Notes: generated by a model not told the origin, from the letters alone. A DNA stretch of 64,000 bases from Arctopsyche grandis (GCF_051622035.1 NC_135355.1:29358986-29422985); one strand, 5' to 3'; positions 34,974 through 47,500 are shown, counted from the stretch's first letter. Translations and numbers: made by a program.

Positions 34974-35114
34974 GGGAGTCAAAGTCAAAATGAGGAAGGT
35001 CTATTAGGATAAATTTCCATAAGTATGAATTCTGTATTTATTCCAACGGTAGACGCTTAATGTGCAAACACATAAAGTGGTGCACGGCACGTTTTTTTAA
35101 GGTAGTTTCGCAAA

Positions 35115-35163
35115 TTAAGAGGGCTGGACTCCAGCGCCTTGTCCATACAAACGTATTACATAT
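35115..35163 (-). mobile_element. Family 1 MITE terminal fragment
   Basis: TTAAGAGGGCTGGACTCCAG and then GTCCATACAAACGTATTA match one end of the family. The rest is missing. Confidence 0.75.
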
Positions 35164-35775
35164 AGGAGAAGGAGTTTTCATTTAATTTAATTTCTTGTTT
35201 CCAGAGGGGGCTCCACTATAAAGTAATATGGAACCATTGAACTTGCTTTTTTATTTCAAGCTTTCTCTGCTATTTCAGTGACATTCCACTCTTCAGGTCA
35301 CTTTGATATCTTACCGACATGCGGGTTAGCTAATATTGAAGTAAGCTAATGTCTCCAACATGAAGTTATAGGAGTTAATTCATTGAAAATTACATCGTGA
35401 TCTTGTGTCAGATTTAAGCGACGAGCGAGCTATCCAAGCACGTCTTTCTACCACCCACTTCACAATTTACAGGCTAAATAGTTTAACGCTGATAAACTTA
35501 TAACAAACAAAGCAAGACAGCAAAAAAAAGGTTGACAATAGTAATTGACAATATTGAAACATTTTTTGTGCATAAAAAAATCCTGGTCGCCGATCTTTGG
35601 TTATAAAAGTAACTTTTTTGTCTCATTTTTTATTTCACAGTACATGTAAAACAATATAATTTGAAAACAATTGGAGAGGGAAAATAACATTGAAATCAAA
35701 TAAACTTTTGAATTACTAACACGTCTGTAATTCATTATGTACTTAATGTGGTTTGAAGTTTAGTACCTACATACA

Positions 35776-35980
35776 TCTACAATATAATTTTGAAAGAGAC
35801 TTTGTATGTAACTATCGTTGGTTCGTAAAATACGTAACGTTAAATTTAATAAAAAAATAAATGAATATTCAAATAAAATAAAACTATTCAAATGAATTTA
35901 ATAAAATGTTTATTATTAGATTAGTCATATTTAAGCAGTTTATATGACAAATACCGTGCGAAGCCGGGTAAAACCACTAG
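35776..35980 (+). mobile_element. Helitron-like non-autonomous element, copy A
   Basis: Starts TCTACAATATAATTTTGAAA and ends GTGCGAAGCCGGGTAAAACC then ACTAG before T. The same head (GAAAGAGACTTT.TATGTAA) and tail recur at 41999-42304. CGAAGCCGGGT...CTAG is a common Helitron 3' end in insects. No TSD is expected. Confidence 0.65.
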
Positions 35981-36578
35981 TATTCAATATTTTTACTTTT
36001 GAGCCTAAGTACATATATATGTAATATAATTTTTAAAATATTTGTATATAATATTAGTATTAACAAATTGTAGACGTATATATGTCCATATGAATATTTT
36101 CAGTGGTGTGTGCTACATAAAAAATAACCAGGGCGGTGTTTAGTTTTTACGAACCCCCCTCCGTTTTTTTCCTTAATTAAAAAATATGTATCCTACTATT
36201 GGTAGTTCAAATATTTATACAAAAATCAAATTCTAACTGACATATATTCTTACTTGTTGAATCTATGACGTCTTTTTTATATTTTATAAAAACTTCCACA
36301 CGGCATCATCTTCAATATCTTTGATTTTGCAAACCCGTGTTCGGGTGTCAACAGCAACATTTGCTATTAGCAATGCTAAAACCATATATGTATGTACATA
36401 TATGTCGAAAATTTGTTTTTATTAATACAAAAAGTAAAAATCTACATCATCCGTACTAAAAAACTAAAAAAAAAAAGTCGAGGACTACCTGTATATCAAT
36501 CAAAGTGCCAGAGTGGCGACCTGGCCCGACTACACCACTGAATATACCATTTGCATATAACATTTGAAACATTTTGTA

Positions 36579-36950
36579 CGGATGACCACGAGAAGCTTTG
36601 TTATTTTTATTTATCTTCTATATTTTTAAAAAAGCAAAAAAAAATTTTACATGTTTGGGGAATATGTTATTAACGTAACGTCAGAAAGGTGAAGTTCATC
36701 TACCCAGTTTTCTATCCTGGCCATCTTCTGTTTGCACTGTTCATGGACTGCCTGGCTACTTTTTCTTCATTATGTTGCCCGTTTTTCTCAATTTCTCAAC
36801 CCATTTCATAATGGAACACTGTTCTATTGATACTGAATACAAAATGGCGATCCATTAGGAAGTGAATCACCGTACCCCTACCACTCCACGAATCTCCCTT
36901 TCAGGAAAACCAACCCATCAAATATGACAAAGCTTCTCGTAGTCATTCTG
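36579..36950 (-). mobile_element. Internally deleted Tc1/mariner-type element
   Basis: TA at both flanks (36577-36578 and 36951-36952). Inverted ends are CGGATGACCACGAGAAGCTT and AAGCTTCTCGTAGTCATTCT. The minus strand at about 36850-36690 reads SIMKWVEKLRKTGNIMKKK followed by PGSP, a helix-turn-helix and GRPR-like linker as in the N-terminal half of such transposases. Confidence 0.72.
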
Positions 36951-36952
36951 TA

Positions 36953-38105
36953 TATGATATTCTAGAAGCTTCAAATTACACTCGCATATGTGTATGTACG
37001 ATATAGATAAATTACCAGGTACGTATTTTTATGGGTAGAACAAAAGCGTGTTCAAAATTGTTTATTTTCGAAGAAGATTCAAGGTTGAACATAGGTTGAT
37101 AGAAAAAAAAAGACAAAAGGACCAAAAACCCACACAAAGTTCTTTCAACTTGACATCGCAACATGAAGAATGCAATCGTGCGATTTTTTCTTTGTCGTGA
37201 AAACATCGGTTTTTCTGTTTTTCTCGCGGAAAATGCCTTCGAGGTCGAGGTGAAAACTCTCACCCGCATGAAAGTGAACGCAGATTCCGGTTCTTCCGTC
37301 GTCTACTTCTCATCAATTGTGGTGCAACAATCGAAATAAAATTACGCGTGCAAACAACAAATGAGAGGAACAGGGAAACAAGGGGAAGGGGGGGACATGG
37401 GAAATTGTCTTGGAAAACTCCCACTCTCGCCCGTTCGACCTGTCGACAATCCAATGTCAATGTTAAACGAACACTTGCCAGAAAAACGAACATTGTTCAT
37501 ACAATCGAGAAAAAGACCGTGAGACAAGCTTGTCTATTGTATGGAGAGTAAACGTCAAAGATTCGCAGAACGAATTGTGTTCTTTTTATGGCGATCGCCG
37601 AAGCGTCATCCGATTCTGTCACGTTTGACGTGTCGAGTCCACCGATGGTTGTGACATTATTGTCCATTGTGCAAGCAAATATGGACCAGAGGTGGATGGC
37701 GAACTGGCACAAGGGTGTACGAGACGTTATGGTTCGCTTGGCACGACAATACAATATTCCTAATTGCATATTTGCATAAACAAAGAGCGAAAGAAAGCAA
37801 TGGTTAGGGGCTTGTCGATGCATTTCCGGCGAGACTGTATGCAATTTTCTGCAAACGTGTCTTTCCAAATGTGACGTGATTCAGTGATTGTTTCAAAATA
37901 CATATGATGCGAGTATTATAATTGTGATTTGTTTTCAGCAGATCAGCGACTGCTGGTCGGCTTCATTTTAAATATAATATATTTATCAATATCATATCAA
38001 TAGAATGATAATAATCACGGAAAGGTTGACAGTGTATGTACATACATATGTATTTTTATTTTATTTCGCCATATTATACTAGTGACATTACAGACTGTTT
38101 CAATG
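36953..38105. other. Moderately GC-rich unassigned patch (37010-37870)
   Basis: Several overlapping frames of 60-123 residues on both strands, e.g. 37868-37497 minus. No motif recognised and no convincing splice-joined reading. Could be an exon or promoter of an unseen gene, or old repeat. Confidence 0.35.
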
Positions 38106-38109
38106 TGGC

Positions 38110-38111
<2 letters not shown>

Positions 38112-38198
<87 letters not shown>
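38112..38198. repeat. (AT)n microsatellite with T run
   Basis: About 70 bp of AT followed by a T homopolymer, at the tail side of SINE copy 3. Confidence 0.9.
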
Positions 38199-38204
<6 letters not shown>

Positions 38205-38400
38205 TCATAATGCCATTAGGGGTTTTACCTCTGAGCGACACTTACATATGGTATTAAACTTGTATTGTATATAAATTTATAGATTATAAATTTGAAATCA
38301 TATTCCAATAGTGGTGACAAATAGTAGCCAAGATGGTTTTGCCAATTTCATGAGGAACCGTTTCAACAATGAGATCAGATAAATTGGCAAACTCTGATCA
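38190..38400 (-). mobile_element. SINE, copy 3, head missing
   Basis: Minus strand carries CAGAGTTTGCCAATTTATCT and TGTCACCACTATTGGAATAT of the shared body. It ends in a T/A-rich tail next to the (AT)n tract at 38112-38184. The tRNA-like head is absent. Confidence 0.72.
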
Positions 38401-38544
38401 CGGAACATCTGGCACCCTAAAATTCCATCCATCTAGAACTTGAGGGCCAGATATTCGTGTGTGCAATCGCAATGTGCGAAATAATGCGTTTACCGCCAAG
38501 GAAATGTTTAGATTGATAGTGGAAGAAGAGAACGACGTTTCTTA

Positions 38545-39244
38545 GGGCGAAAACACACTGAGTGGTATGGGACGTCACGTCTCCTTGGCTTCTCACTGTA
38601 CACTTGCAGAATGCATATGTTTGAGAGGGGTCTACCTCACGGGACCGAAAGTGAAAAGATCGAAAAAGCAAATATCGGAAGGCAAAGATAAAAAAAAGGG
38701 TACATGGTAAACGGTACTATGTATATATGTATAATATATATCAGTAGCATGCGGTGAAATTATGTCTCTTTTTGTCATACAGCCTTGTTTAATGTGCGCG
38801 CGCAGAAACGGGAGGAAAAGCCTGTTCCTCTTGTTTCTGTTGTATCCTGCTCGCGCAAATTAAGTGAGGATGTGCGACGGGGGGAGAGAGACTTTTACCG
38901 CACGCCACTAATATACATATATACTAACCGTTTTTCATATGTACGCATGATAAACGAATATTTTCGGCTTTTTCACTTCGACTTTTTCACGGTCACCTGT
39001 TTGGGAGGCCACACGTGTTTGTATATCTATATGCAACCAACAAGTTTCTCCTACATTTCTTCAAATATGGGATTTATTATTATCGATCACTGTCAAGTAA
39101 GGATAAAATATCACCGAAAACACTCCAGGGGATGATTTTAGGGACTGTGTATCATGCATATGGACTAGGAGTGCTACGTTTTTTTCGCATGTTTAAAAGT
39201 ATCGAAAAAAACACGTACCACGCACCACTCAGTGTGTTTTCCCC
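38545..39244. mobile_element. Inverted-repeat element family 2, copy A (about 700 bp)
   Basis: Left end GGGCGAAAACACACTGAGTG, right end CACTCAGTGTGTTTTCCCCA. The right arm (CTCCTACATTTCTTCAAATA, AAAATATCACCGAAAACACT, GCATGTTTAAAAGTATCG) recurs at 3569-3870 (inverted), 57952-58241 and 60237-61302. Its left part contains a segment shared with 11400-11565. No transposase found. Confidence 0.75.
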
Positions 39245-40990
39245 ATAAGCTCAGCGCGGATTTGAAATTATACATAGTTTCTCTAGCCTTTATATATTTG
39301 TGATTTATATGTGTTACCAATACCCATTAGCGATTTAGCCCGTCCCAAAAGGATATTGCCCTGGTTAAAATCCGAGGTCTATTCACATTGAGTGAAGGCG
39401 TATATTAGCTACTAAATTATATTATAGGTGATAACGAGAGAATGTAAAGCAAAAAAGATATTAAGGTGTATAATTCGTTTGAAGCAACTATCCAATTTGA
39501 TTCTTGAATCGGTTGTATCTATTTATTTTTTTGCATCAATTCTATCAAGTACTTTTTATAGACTGCAATAATCTCGACAGTGGGTGGTCTCATTTTGGTG
39601 CGTTTTTGTGGTATATAAAAAGGTTCACTAGATTGCCAAGTTTGTGCAAACGCAAATGCAAGCGCATAGGTTTAGATAAATTACTTTAGAACAATAAAAC
39701 GTGATGCAACGTCGTTCCGCGCCCGTAATCCGTTATTTGATTCAATTTTCATCGTCACACTTGCGAATTGGCTAATTTTTAGATTGCGTGCTATTATGAA
39801 CAGTTTTTTTTGCTCAAATTAATAAACGTCAATCATCATTTAAAAAATCGCATTTTTTGATTCGTTACATGAAATAAACTAATCAAATTATAAAACTATC
39901 AAGCATCACAGATGACGGCCTAATTTGTGTACATACGATTTCGTCGAATTGGTAAAGAGAACTGAAATCGATCGAAAATGAATGTGCAAAACAAATTTAT
40001 AATTTCCAATACAAACAAATTGTTTCCGATGATTAGAATTTAACGTGTTGATATTAATTTTAATGATATTATCAATTGCATTAATAATAACCATTAGAGT
40101 TATTATTAATGCATACATATACATATACCGATACGTGTCGTAAAGAGTCCGGTGTTTGCAATTACATACATATCTATAATATATTATGCTTTCGTAATCT
40201 TAATGAAGCGATACGATAATTATGCATGTAGTTATGAACGTGTATTGCGTGATTTACGTATACCTTAGTTCACGCTTTCGATTCATTGCGAATTCCCGAT
40301 GTGCGCGCTTTCGCACTCTTCTTCCACTATTTTTTGCTACAGATTCGAAGCTGTTCTTTAAAACATTTCATGTGTTTAACAGTCACGCTTTCTAATCACG
40401 AAGATCAGTATTGGTTCTAGCTCATAAACTATTGATATACCAGAAAGTTAAGTAAAATTGTATTTATGTGCGAATTTTAAATTTGAAATGACATTAGAAC
40501 TTATTTCGTCCTCAAGTTAAATAAAATTCAGCAACTGATCGTTGCTGAATTTTAATATGAAATTAAATGTAATGTGAAATTAAATTTTTTTCACCATCGG
40601 ATCAATTACAGAAAAATGTCTCAAGCTGTTCAATCTAATAAAAAATTTCAAAATTTTGTGATTGGCAAATAATGTTACAGAATCATAATATAAAATTAGT
40701 GTGGGTCTTCCCCCAATTAATGAGCATTATGTGAAAATATTCGTAGTATACATTCATTAGTCAATTTTTCCAAATTTCAATTTTACATCATGGTATTGAG
40801 AACGTTGATATTTTATGTTGGTTTTGACAAATGTAACATCTAACATCACTGTCAGATACTCCACGGTCTGAGTATTTTTGTATGCAATTAGCTGAAGCTA
40901 GGAGCGGCGAAGAAGTAATTTTTTATTATAAAACGAATGTATTTTCCCGTTTGTATACAATGACATGTTTTAATATAATATGTGTATACA
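39245..40990. other. Unassigned AT-rich DNA
   Basis: No gene or repeat recognised. Confidence 0.5.
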
Positions 40991-41335
40991 GCCAGTAACA
41001 TAGCTTGGTGGTTGCGTTAATGCTAATCACCGAGAGGTTGTAGGGTTCGATCCAGTGGATTGACCTTGATTGAAAATATTTTTGTCCGAGTATTTTTGTA
41101 GTGCTGCTGGTCAAACGTAGATATTTGTGACTCCAAGTCGATAGTTTCCTATCAGAGTCTGCTAATTTATCTGATTTCATTGTTGAAATGGTTTCTCATC
41201 AAAATGAGCTAAAACCATCCTACCCACTATGTCACCACCATTTGAATATAATTTTAAATATACATATATAATCTATAAATTCATATATTTATGTACAAGT
41301 TTAATATCATAATGTAAAACCTGCGTGGCATCATG
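40991..41335 (+). mobile_element. tRNA-derived SINE, copy 4
   Basis: GCCAGTAACATAGCTTGGTG (A box region) and TAGGGTTCGATCCAGTGG (B box). Then ATTTGTGACTCCAAGTCGAT, GTTTCCTATCAGAGTCTGCT and CCACTATGTCACCACCATTT, all shared with copy 1. Confidence 0.82.
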
Positions 41336-41353
41336 GTAAATTATATTTTATAT

Positions 41354-41808
41354 TCATCATCAATAACCGTTTACTGCTGTATGAAGGCGTCTCTAACATG
41401 CTTCCACTCGTCTTTGATTTGTGCAACTCTCACCCATCTCACCCCACACATTTTCCTAATTCATCTTCCCTGCGGTAGTCGTATTACCTTTTTGCATTCT
41501 CTCGGGTACCATTATAGCACTTGTTTTGTCCACCTTTCGTCCATTTTTCATTCAATCACGTGGTCAGCTCATTTCCATTACAATCTCTTCACTCTATCTA
41601 CTATATCCACTAACCTTATCATATTTTTCACCAACCTATTCCGTTTCCTGTCTTTCCCCATTATGCCAAGCATACAGCGTTCCATACTTCTTTGAGTTCT
41701 TTGAGTTCATTGGACTTCGTGCAGCATCTTGGCGTTCACTATCCAAGTTTCACATCCATACGTCATCACTGGCAAAACAAATCGAATGAAGGTCTTTTTC
41801 TTCAGGCC
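41354..41808 (-). mobile_element. 5'-truncated, diverged RTE copy
   Basis: Starts with ATCATCAATAACCG.TTACTGC.G matching the RTE 3' end in reverse. It extends back to the region encoding CLKKRIFDQCVLPVMTYGCE (plus-strand CATCCATACGTCATCACTGG). Frames are broken. Confidence 0.82.
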
Positions 41809-41998
41809 TTATAAACATACATACATCCAGGGCTTTTTCAACAAAACAGGTACCGGAACTCACATCTTGTCAAGTTTTTTATTGGAAAAGATTATATTCA
41901 AATTATATTGTAGGTACATATATAGAATATTCGTTTAAAACATAAAAAATGGTGCTGGAGACAAAAAGAAGCTGGAACGCCGAAAAAAACTCCGCATA

Positions 41999-42304
41999 TC
42001 TATGTATGTAATATATAATTTCGAAAGAGACTTTTTATGTAAATATTGTTGGTTGGATAATGGTTGGGAACTTCGAAAACAAGTCAAAATTTCCATGGCG
42101 ACATGGGGGGACTTTGTAAGTTTGTAACTATAGTTGGTTGGAAATCGAAAACAAGTCAGTTTCTATGATGATTCGATTGGTTGAATATTTTTTTTTCGAT
42201 TCAAATAAATTCAATAAAAAAACAAATGAATATTTACTATTAGATTCGTCATGTTTAGGCTATTTATATTACAAATACTGAGCGAAGCCGGGTAAAACAA
42301 CTAG
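41999..42304 (+). mobile_element. Helitron-like non-autonomous element, copy B
   Basis: Starts TCTATGTATGTAATATATAA, ends GAGCGAAGCCGGGTAAAACA then ACTAG before T. Longer than copy A by a GTTGGTTGG(A) region repeated in the middle. Confidence 0.65.
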
Positions 42305-43611
42305 TATCTAATAAAATAAAAATATCTAAAATTGTTGCTTTGAATTTTATTGAATCCTATTTTGAATTTTAGTACGTCCTTTCTACATTTTGTAAATCTT
42401 AAATTTGGTTTCAAATGTATCAAACCATTGCGAATTTTCGAAATAAGATTTTTATACAAATATGTTTGTATAAATAGATGAAAATCATTTTAGTCGACTT
42501 TTTATATTGACCGTTTGAACATGTTTATCAATTGATCTTCACTGATATTCAACATTTGTTATTGTGGTCGGTCATCAAGGTGGCCCAGTGAGCCTCACTG
42601 AATATTGATTACAGGTAGTACAGGTATAACATATAAGCAAGTTTCTCGGTGACCTTCGTCGGTATGCCAAGGGGAAACGATCTAGGAATTCAGAGCCACT
42701 TTTCATACTTTTCGAGCATCGTTATCTTTGTAAGACCGGTTTTGATAACACCACAGAATTTTTGAATAGCTTTCACGTTTCATTTTATACGTATACGCAA
42801 GTTGGAAAATGGAACATCAAAACGGTTGCTATTTAATTGTTATTGTCGAACCCATTGACGCTCCACATTAGCGGGCGCCCCGGGGCGACTGTTTATTGTG
42901 TTTAAGTGTGGCGCGCTACTGCATGAATCGAAATTTACACACAGTCGATGTTCTAAAGTAGGATATTTGATAAATTATAAATACTTTTTAATATTTATTT
43001 GATTGACACTCACCTACAAGTAGGATTTAGTTTTCACACCCAGAAGAATGCCTTATAAATAATTAAGTTGACATACTTGGGTCAAATTTATGCTTCAAGT
43101 TGGTATGCTGCGTAACGCCACACCCAAACGACAGTTCGTTTCGGTGCATCGAAAAATAAATGTAGTCTAAACGAGTCTAATTAATTCCCTACCGCATGTC
43201 CCTTCACGAATTAAATCCTACAAACATATGTATGTATTTCTGCAATCCACATCCTAAGAGTACAAAATCTATAATTCGCCTAAATTGAGTCATAAATGCA
43301 ATTTTAATCCTGTTTTTATATTCTACCAAAGCAGGTATCTTAAAAATAACGTCCCAATTTTTTGACTTTTCAATTAATTTTCGCGTTGAAATACACAATG
43401 TCAACGGAAAATATTAATAGAACTAAAAGTCAAAGGATCTTATGTACAATTGAAAAACAGTTAACTGGAGTACAATTGTGAAGAATTATCATATTTATAT
43501 TCAGACTATTGTGCTCTAAAGTCAAATAAATGCAAAATACAAGTGCCTGCCATAAACAATATCCCGCAAGAATCACCGTTAGCTAAGGACTAAAGAGGTC
43601 CTAGTCGATTC
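42305..43611. other. Unassigned DNA
   Basis: A CpG-rich spot GCGGGCGCCCCGGGGCGAC at about 42870 stands out; no gene or repeat recognised. Confidence 0.45.
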
Positions 43612-43864
43612 CATCATCATTTACAGCCATTCACCATCCATTGCTGGATGAAAGCCTCTCTAACATGCTTCAATTCGCCTCTGTTTTGCGCAACTCACAT
43701 CCATCTTACCCCACACATTTTAAATCCGTCCACCCATCTTTTTTTCACCCTTATAAATTCTCTCGGGTACCATTCCAGCACTTCTTTTGTCCACCTTTCG
43801 TTTATTCTTCTAGCTACCCATTGCCATTCAATCTCTTCACTCTCTCCACTATATCCACTATCTT
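43612..43864 (-). mobile_element. 5'-truncated RTE copy
   Basis: CATCATCATTTACAGCCATT then CACCATCCATTGCTGGATG, in reverse orientation to the intact RTE 3' end. It runs to the segment encoding VVDIVDRVKR and is internally shortened. Confidence 0.83.
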
Positions 43865-44821
43865 TTCACAAGCTCTTGAAATCATATGTATGAATTTGCA
43901 TGATATGACAACTGCATGCCATGATGACACTGTATATTCAATGCTCATTCGTGTCTGCAGCTTTCGTTCCTTTTATGTGAAAGTTTAGTTCAGAGAAAAA
44001 TTCGCATCTGAACTCAGCAAAAGCACACATTGCCATTAAAAGAAACCCTGTGGCCAGTCTAGTATGTACATAATAATAGTTGTGGTAAAATGAGAAAATT
44101 TAATTAAAATTTAGAAAGTATCTAGTGGATAAGTTGCTTTGTTGTGCAAAGCACGGTCTTCGTAGTGCACCTTTTGGGTCTTGAGCAACAGAACTCTACT
44201 CGAACCATTTTCCGACACAATGCGGCATGCGTAGCACGTATTAGAGACACATACCTAGAGAACAACAGTTTGGGCGTGTCGTGTACATTCGTGCTACGTT
44301 TGTTAGGTGTGACCTTTTTGAAGCATGTTTAAAACAGCACTTGCTTACATACATATGTAGGTAACAACCAATATTCGTCGTTTGAAGGTAAATTTAGCAA
44401 TACATATTAAAAAAATATATGATATGCATAGTAATAGTACAGTAACTGCACCGTATGAAGGACAATTATCACATTAATTATTCTAGGAGAGATCGTTTAT
44501 ACCAAAACAAGTCATAGAATGTTCCAGTTGATATGATGATACTGATTTATTTTGGATGGAAATTTTGAAAGAAAAACAACATTATTTTGAAAAATATTGA
44601 AAATCCAATGTGCTATGTAGGAGATTTGTCTTGAAACCTCAGCTTTAAAAAAAATATAAAGCTGAGGTAAATTTTTTAAACTGAAGATAAATTTTATCAT
44701 TCAACACATATGTACATACGTAGTTCAGAGAGGAAAACAATAGTATAGAGAGGTCAATGCCTTAGCAACAGTGACGTACCGAAAGCTAGACAGGTAAGGC
44801 AATTCCTACAGGCGGCAAATT

Positions 44822-45336
44822 GGTGTCACGACAATCGTCCCCGGACAAATCAGCGAACGTTTCAACGTCCACGGCAAAACGATAACGTGACATAATATGA
44901 CATTCATATGTTCTAAAACGATTTTTTTAACCAACCAATTTTAATAAACCAACACTTTTAATTTAGTGTTCTACTCAAAAGAAGAAATAAAATCACGCCC
45001 ACTAAAGTTTAACAATAAAGAAAGTGAAAAGAATCATTCTTTTCTTATTAGTACGAAGAATTCGAAAGTTTTTATGATACAGTTTGTTATTTATGATAAT
45101 ACTAGCTTATCTAATGTTTATTTATTAATATGTCAAAGGACATGTGTGGATCTTCGTCGCCACACGTTTAATTGAATTCTTGTAAGATTTTTCGTCAAAA
45201 AATTTGTTTTTGAACATATGAATGTCATATTATGTCGCGTTATCATTTCGTCCGTAGACATTATGCCGCGTTATCATTTTGTTCATAGACATTATGTCGT
45301 TCGCCGATTTGTCCGGGGACTATTTATCGTGGAACC
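44822..45336. mobile_element. MULE-like MITE, 515 bp, 9-bp TSD
   Basis: Inverted ends of about 100 bp: GGTGTCACGACAATCGTCCC at the left, and reverse complement GGTTCCACGATAAATAGTCC at the right. Both continue to CCCCGGACAAATC then GCGAACG. A second matched stretch reads CATAATATGACATTCATATG. The flanks are CGGCAAATT at 44813-44821 and 45337-45345, a perfect 9-bp duplication. Long TIRs plus 9-bp TSD fit Mutator-like elements. The 69-residue frame inside is not recognised. Confidence 0.85.
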
Positions 45337-45747
45337 CGGCAAATTATGGCATTCCTTTGACTAATATCTGGAATGGACCATGTTACCGACACATGACCGG
45401 GTCGATCTCAACAATCTGTTCTGATACATTTTATTTACAGTACAAATGAAATGTATGACATTTAAGGATAGTCTTCGAACAGTGACTCATTGAGCTCGTA
45501 TTCTACACTAGACTTTCTCAAAAACTTTTTATTGAACCCCTATGACAGGGATGGCGAACCTTTTTGGGTCCACATGCCAAAAATCCTCAAATATTATTTC
45601 TCGATTGTGTGGTGTGCCCAAGCAATAAAAAAAATTAACAAAATAGAAAAAAATAAAAATGAATTTTTTTTCTGAATTTTATTTACAATCTCTAAAAATT
45701 ACATACAATAAAGTCATAATCAATAAAAAATACACATCAGTTATTTA

Positions 45748-46044
45748 TTAATGAGATTTTTGGTGTTGTACATTCGATGACAAATTCTTAATATCTGGTT
45801 CGTATTTCGTCACTTTTAGTAATACACATGACCAACTGGATTCGTCAGTCATTCTATTTCTTAAACTACATTTTATAAAATTCATTTCTGAAAATAATGG
45901 CTCACAAGCAAATATGGAAGAAAATTTGATAATATTGCCCTCGCTAGTTTTTTTTAAATCGCTTAAGATTTCTGGAACGGCGTTCCAAGTTCTCATTGTA
46001 TCTTCTTCTGCATTTCTATTAATTATGTTCGTTAAATCGATCAA
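45748..46044 (-). pseudogene. hAT transposase C-terminal (dimerisation) remnant
   Basis: 98-residue frame ending FSEMNFIKCSLRNRMTDESS then LLKVTKYEPDIKNL. This is the hATC dimerisation region (MNxIKSxxRNRLTxExL...Y.PDI..L) of the ZBED5/SCAND3-like group. Confidence 0.8.
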
Positions 46045-46447
46045 TTATTTTCAAATCATTTCTCAAATCAACAAATTTTTGTTTCCATATCAAACTCGAT
46101 TGAAATTCGATCGATTGCATTTCAATGTCTTCCAGATTTAGTCACTCGAAAATCTCCGAATTGAGTTCATCTGCTGATAGCGCGTCTGGATATATAATAA
46201 ATTTTGATGTCTTTTCAAATCTCCTGAATTTTTTCAATCTTGAAGAAAACTCATTGATTCTTCAAGATTGATTTTCAAATCGATTTGAAATTTTCAAATC
46301 GATTGAATAACTACAGAAAATTCTCGTGTTATTTGATTTGATCTGGCTTTTCTTCTCCAATGTTTTTTTTTGTATTTGGAAAATATTTGAAGGTTTTAGA
46401 TACAATGTCACGATCAAAAAATTGTAATTAAGCTTGAAATGCTTTGA

Positions 46448-47500
46448 TTAAATCAAATATAATACTCAATGATAAACTAGATTTCTCTGAACATATTTCT
46501 TTTATTACCAACAAAGCATTTAAATCTCTTGGATTCCTACTCCGCTCAACAAAACCCTTTAATGATCCTTACGTACTAAAATTACTTTATTTTTCCTTTG
46601 TAAGGTCTCACCTTGAATTTGCCTCAATTATCTGGTCACCTTTTTATTTATCCCATATTAATTGTATTGAGAAAGTTCAACTTAAATTTATTAAATCCTT
46701 ACGCTACCTTTTTCCTACCTATACCCATTCTACTGTTTCCGACATTTTAAAAATCCTTTCTTTTAACAATCTTTCTGTCAGGCGACGACATTCTGATGCT
46801 ATATTCTTCTTTAAGCTCATAAATGGTTTCCTTGATTGTTCTGATTTACTGAATAAGGTTAATTTCAGAATCCCAGTTCGATACCCTAGACGCGTTGCAC
46901 TCTTTTCACTTGATCCTTTCAATACTAATTCCCAAAAATATTTTTATCTGCAGCGCGTTTATCGTATGTTTAACGGAGAGCTGAATGAGGTTGATCTGTT
47001 TGGTATTTCCCTACATCAATTCAGGTCTAACATCAAGAGAATCTTGACCGATTGATTCATTTTTTCTTCTATTCTATTTTTCCAATATTTCCATTATTTT
47101 TATACTTTAGTTTAGTTATGTAATGTGCTATTTAATCATATTATAGCTTTCATTCCTTTCCATTTCATTTGTTTATTTTGTATTTACCTTTTTCATTTGT
47201 TTTTTATATTTGTAAATTTCAATTTCTTCTTATATTCTATCTTATAACCTTTTCCAATTATTTTAATACTATAGTTTAATTATGCAATGTACTACATATT
47301 TTGTCATGCCTTTATTCTTTACTTTTTAATTTGTTTTCCTTATATTTATCTTTTTCATTTTTGTAAAAATCTATTATTGGACTCGGGTGTTACATATATT
47401 ATTTATTTACTTTTTGTGTTTTTTATACCTATCTCTGTACATCCTGTCTGTTGATTTTTCAATTAATAAAATAAATAAAATAAATAAATATAACAATAAT
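46448..47500 (+). mobile_element. 5'-truncated non-LTR retrotransposon nested in a hAT element
   Basis: A 203-residue open frame (46444-47055) encodes an RT C-terminal tail (HISFITNKAFKSLGFLLRST, SFVRSHLEFASIIWSP, INCIEKVQLKFIKSLRY). It is followed by an AT-rich 3' UTR ending in AATAAAATAAATAAAATAAA. A different family from the copy at 12385-13360. It sits between the two ends of hAT-C (45546-47780). Confidence 0.83.

Noticed and set aside
38112..38198. (AT)n tract as an origin or regulatory element
   Set aside because: Simple microsatellite next to a SINE tail; no additional signal.
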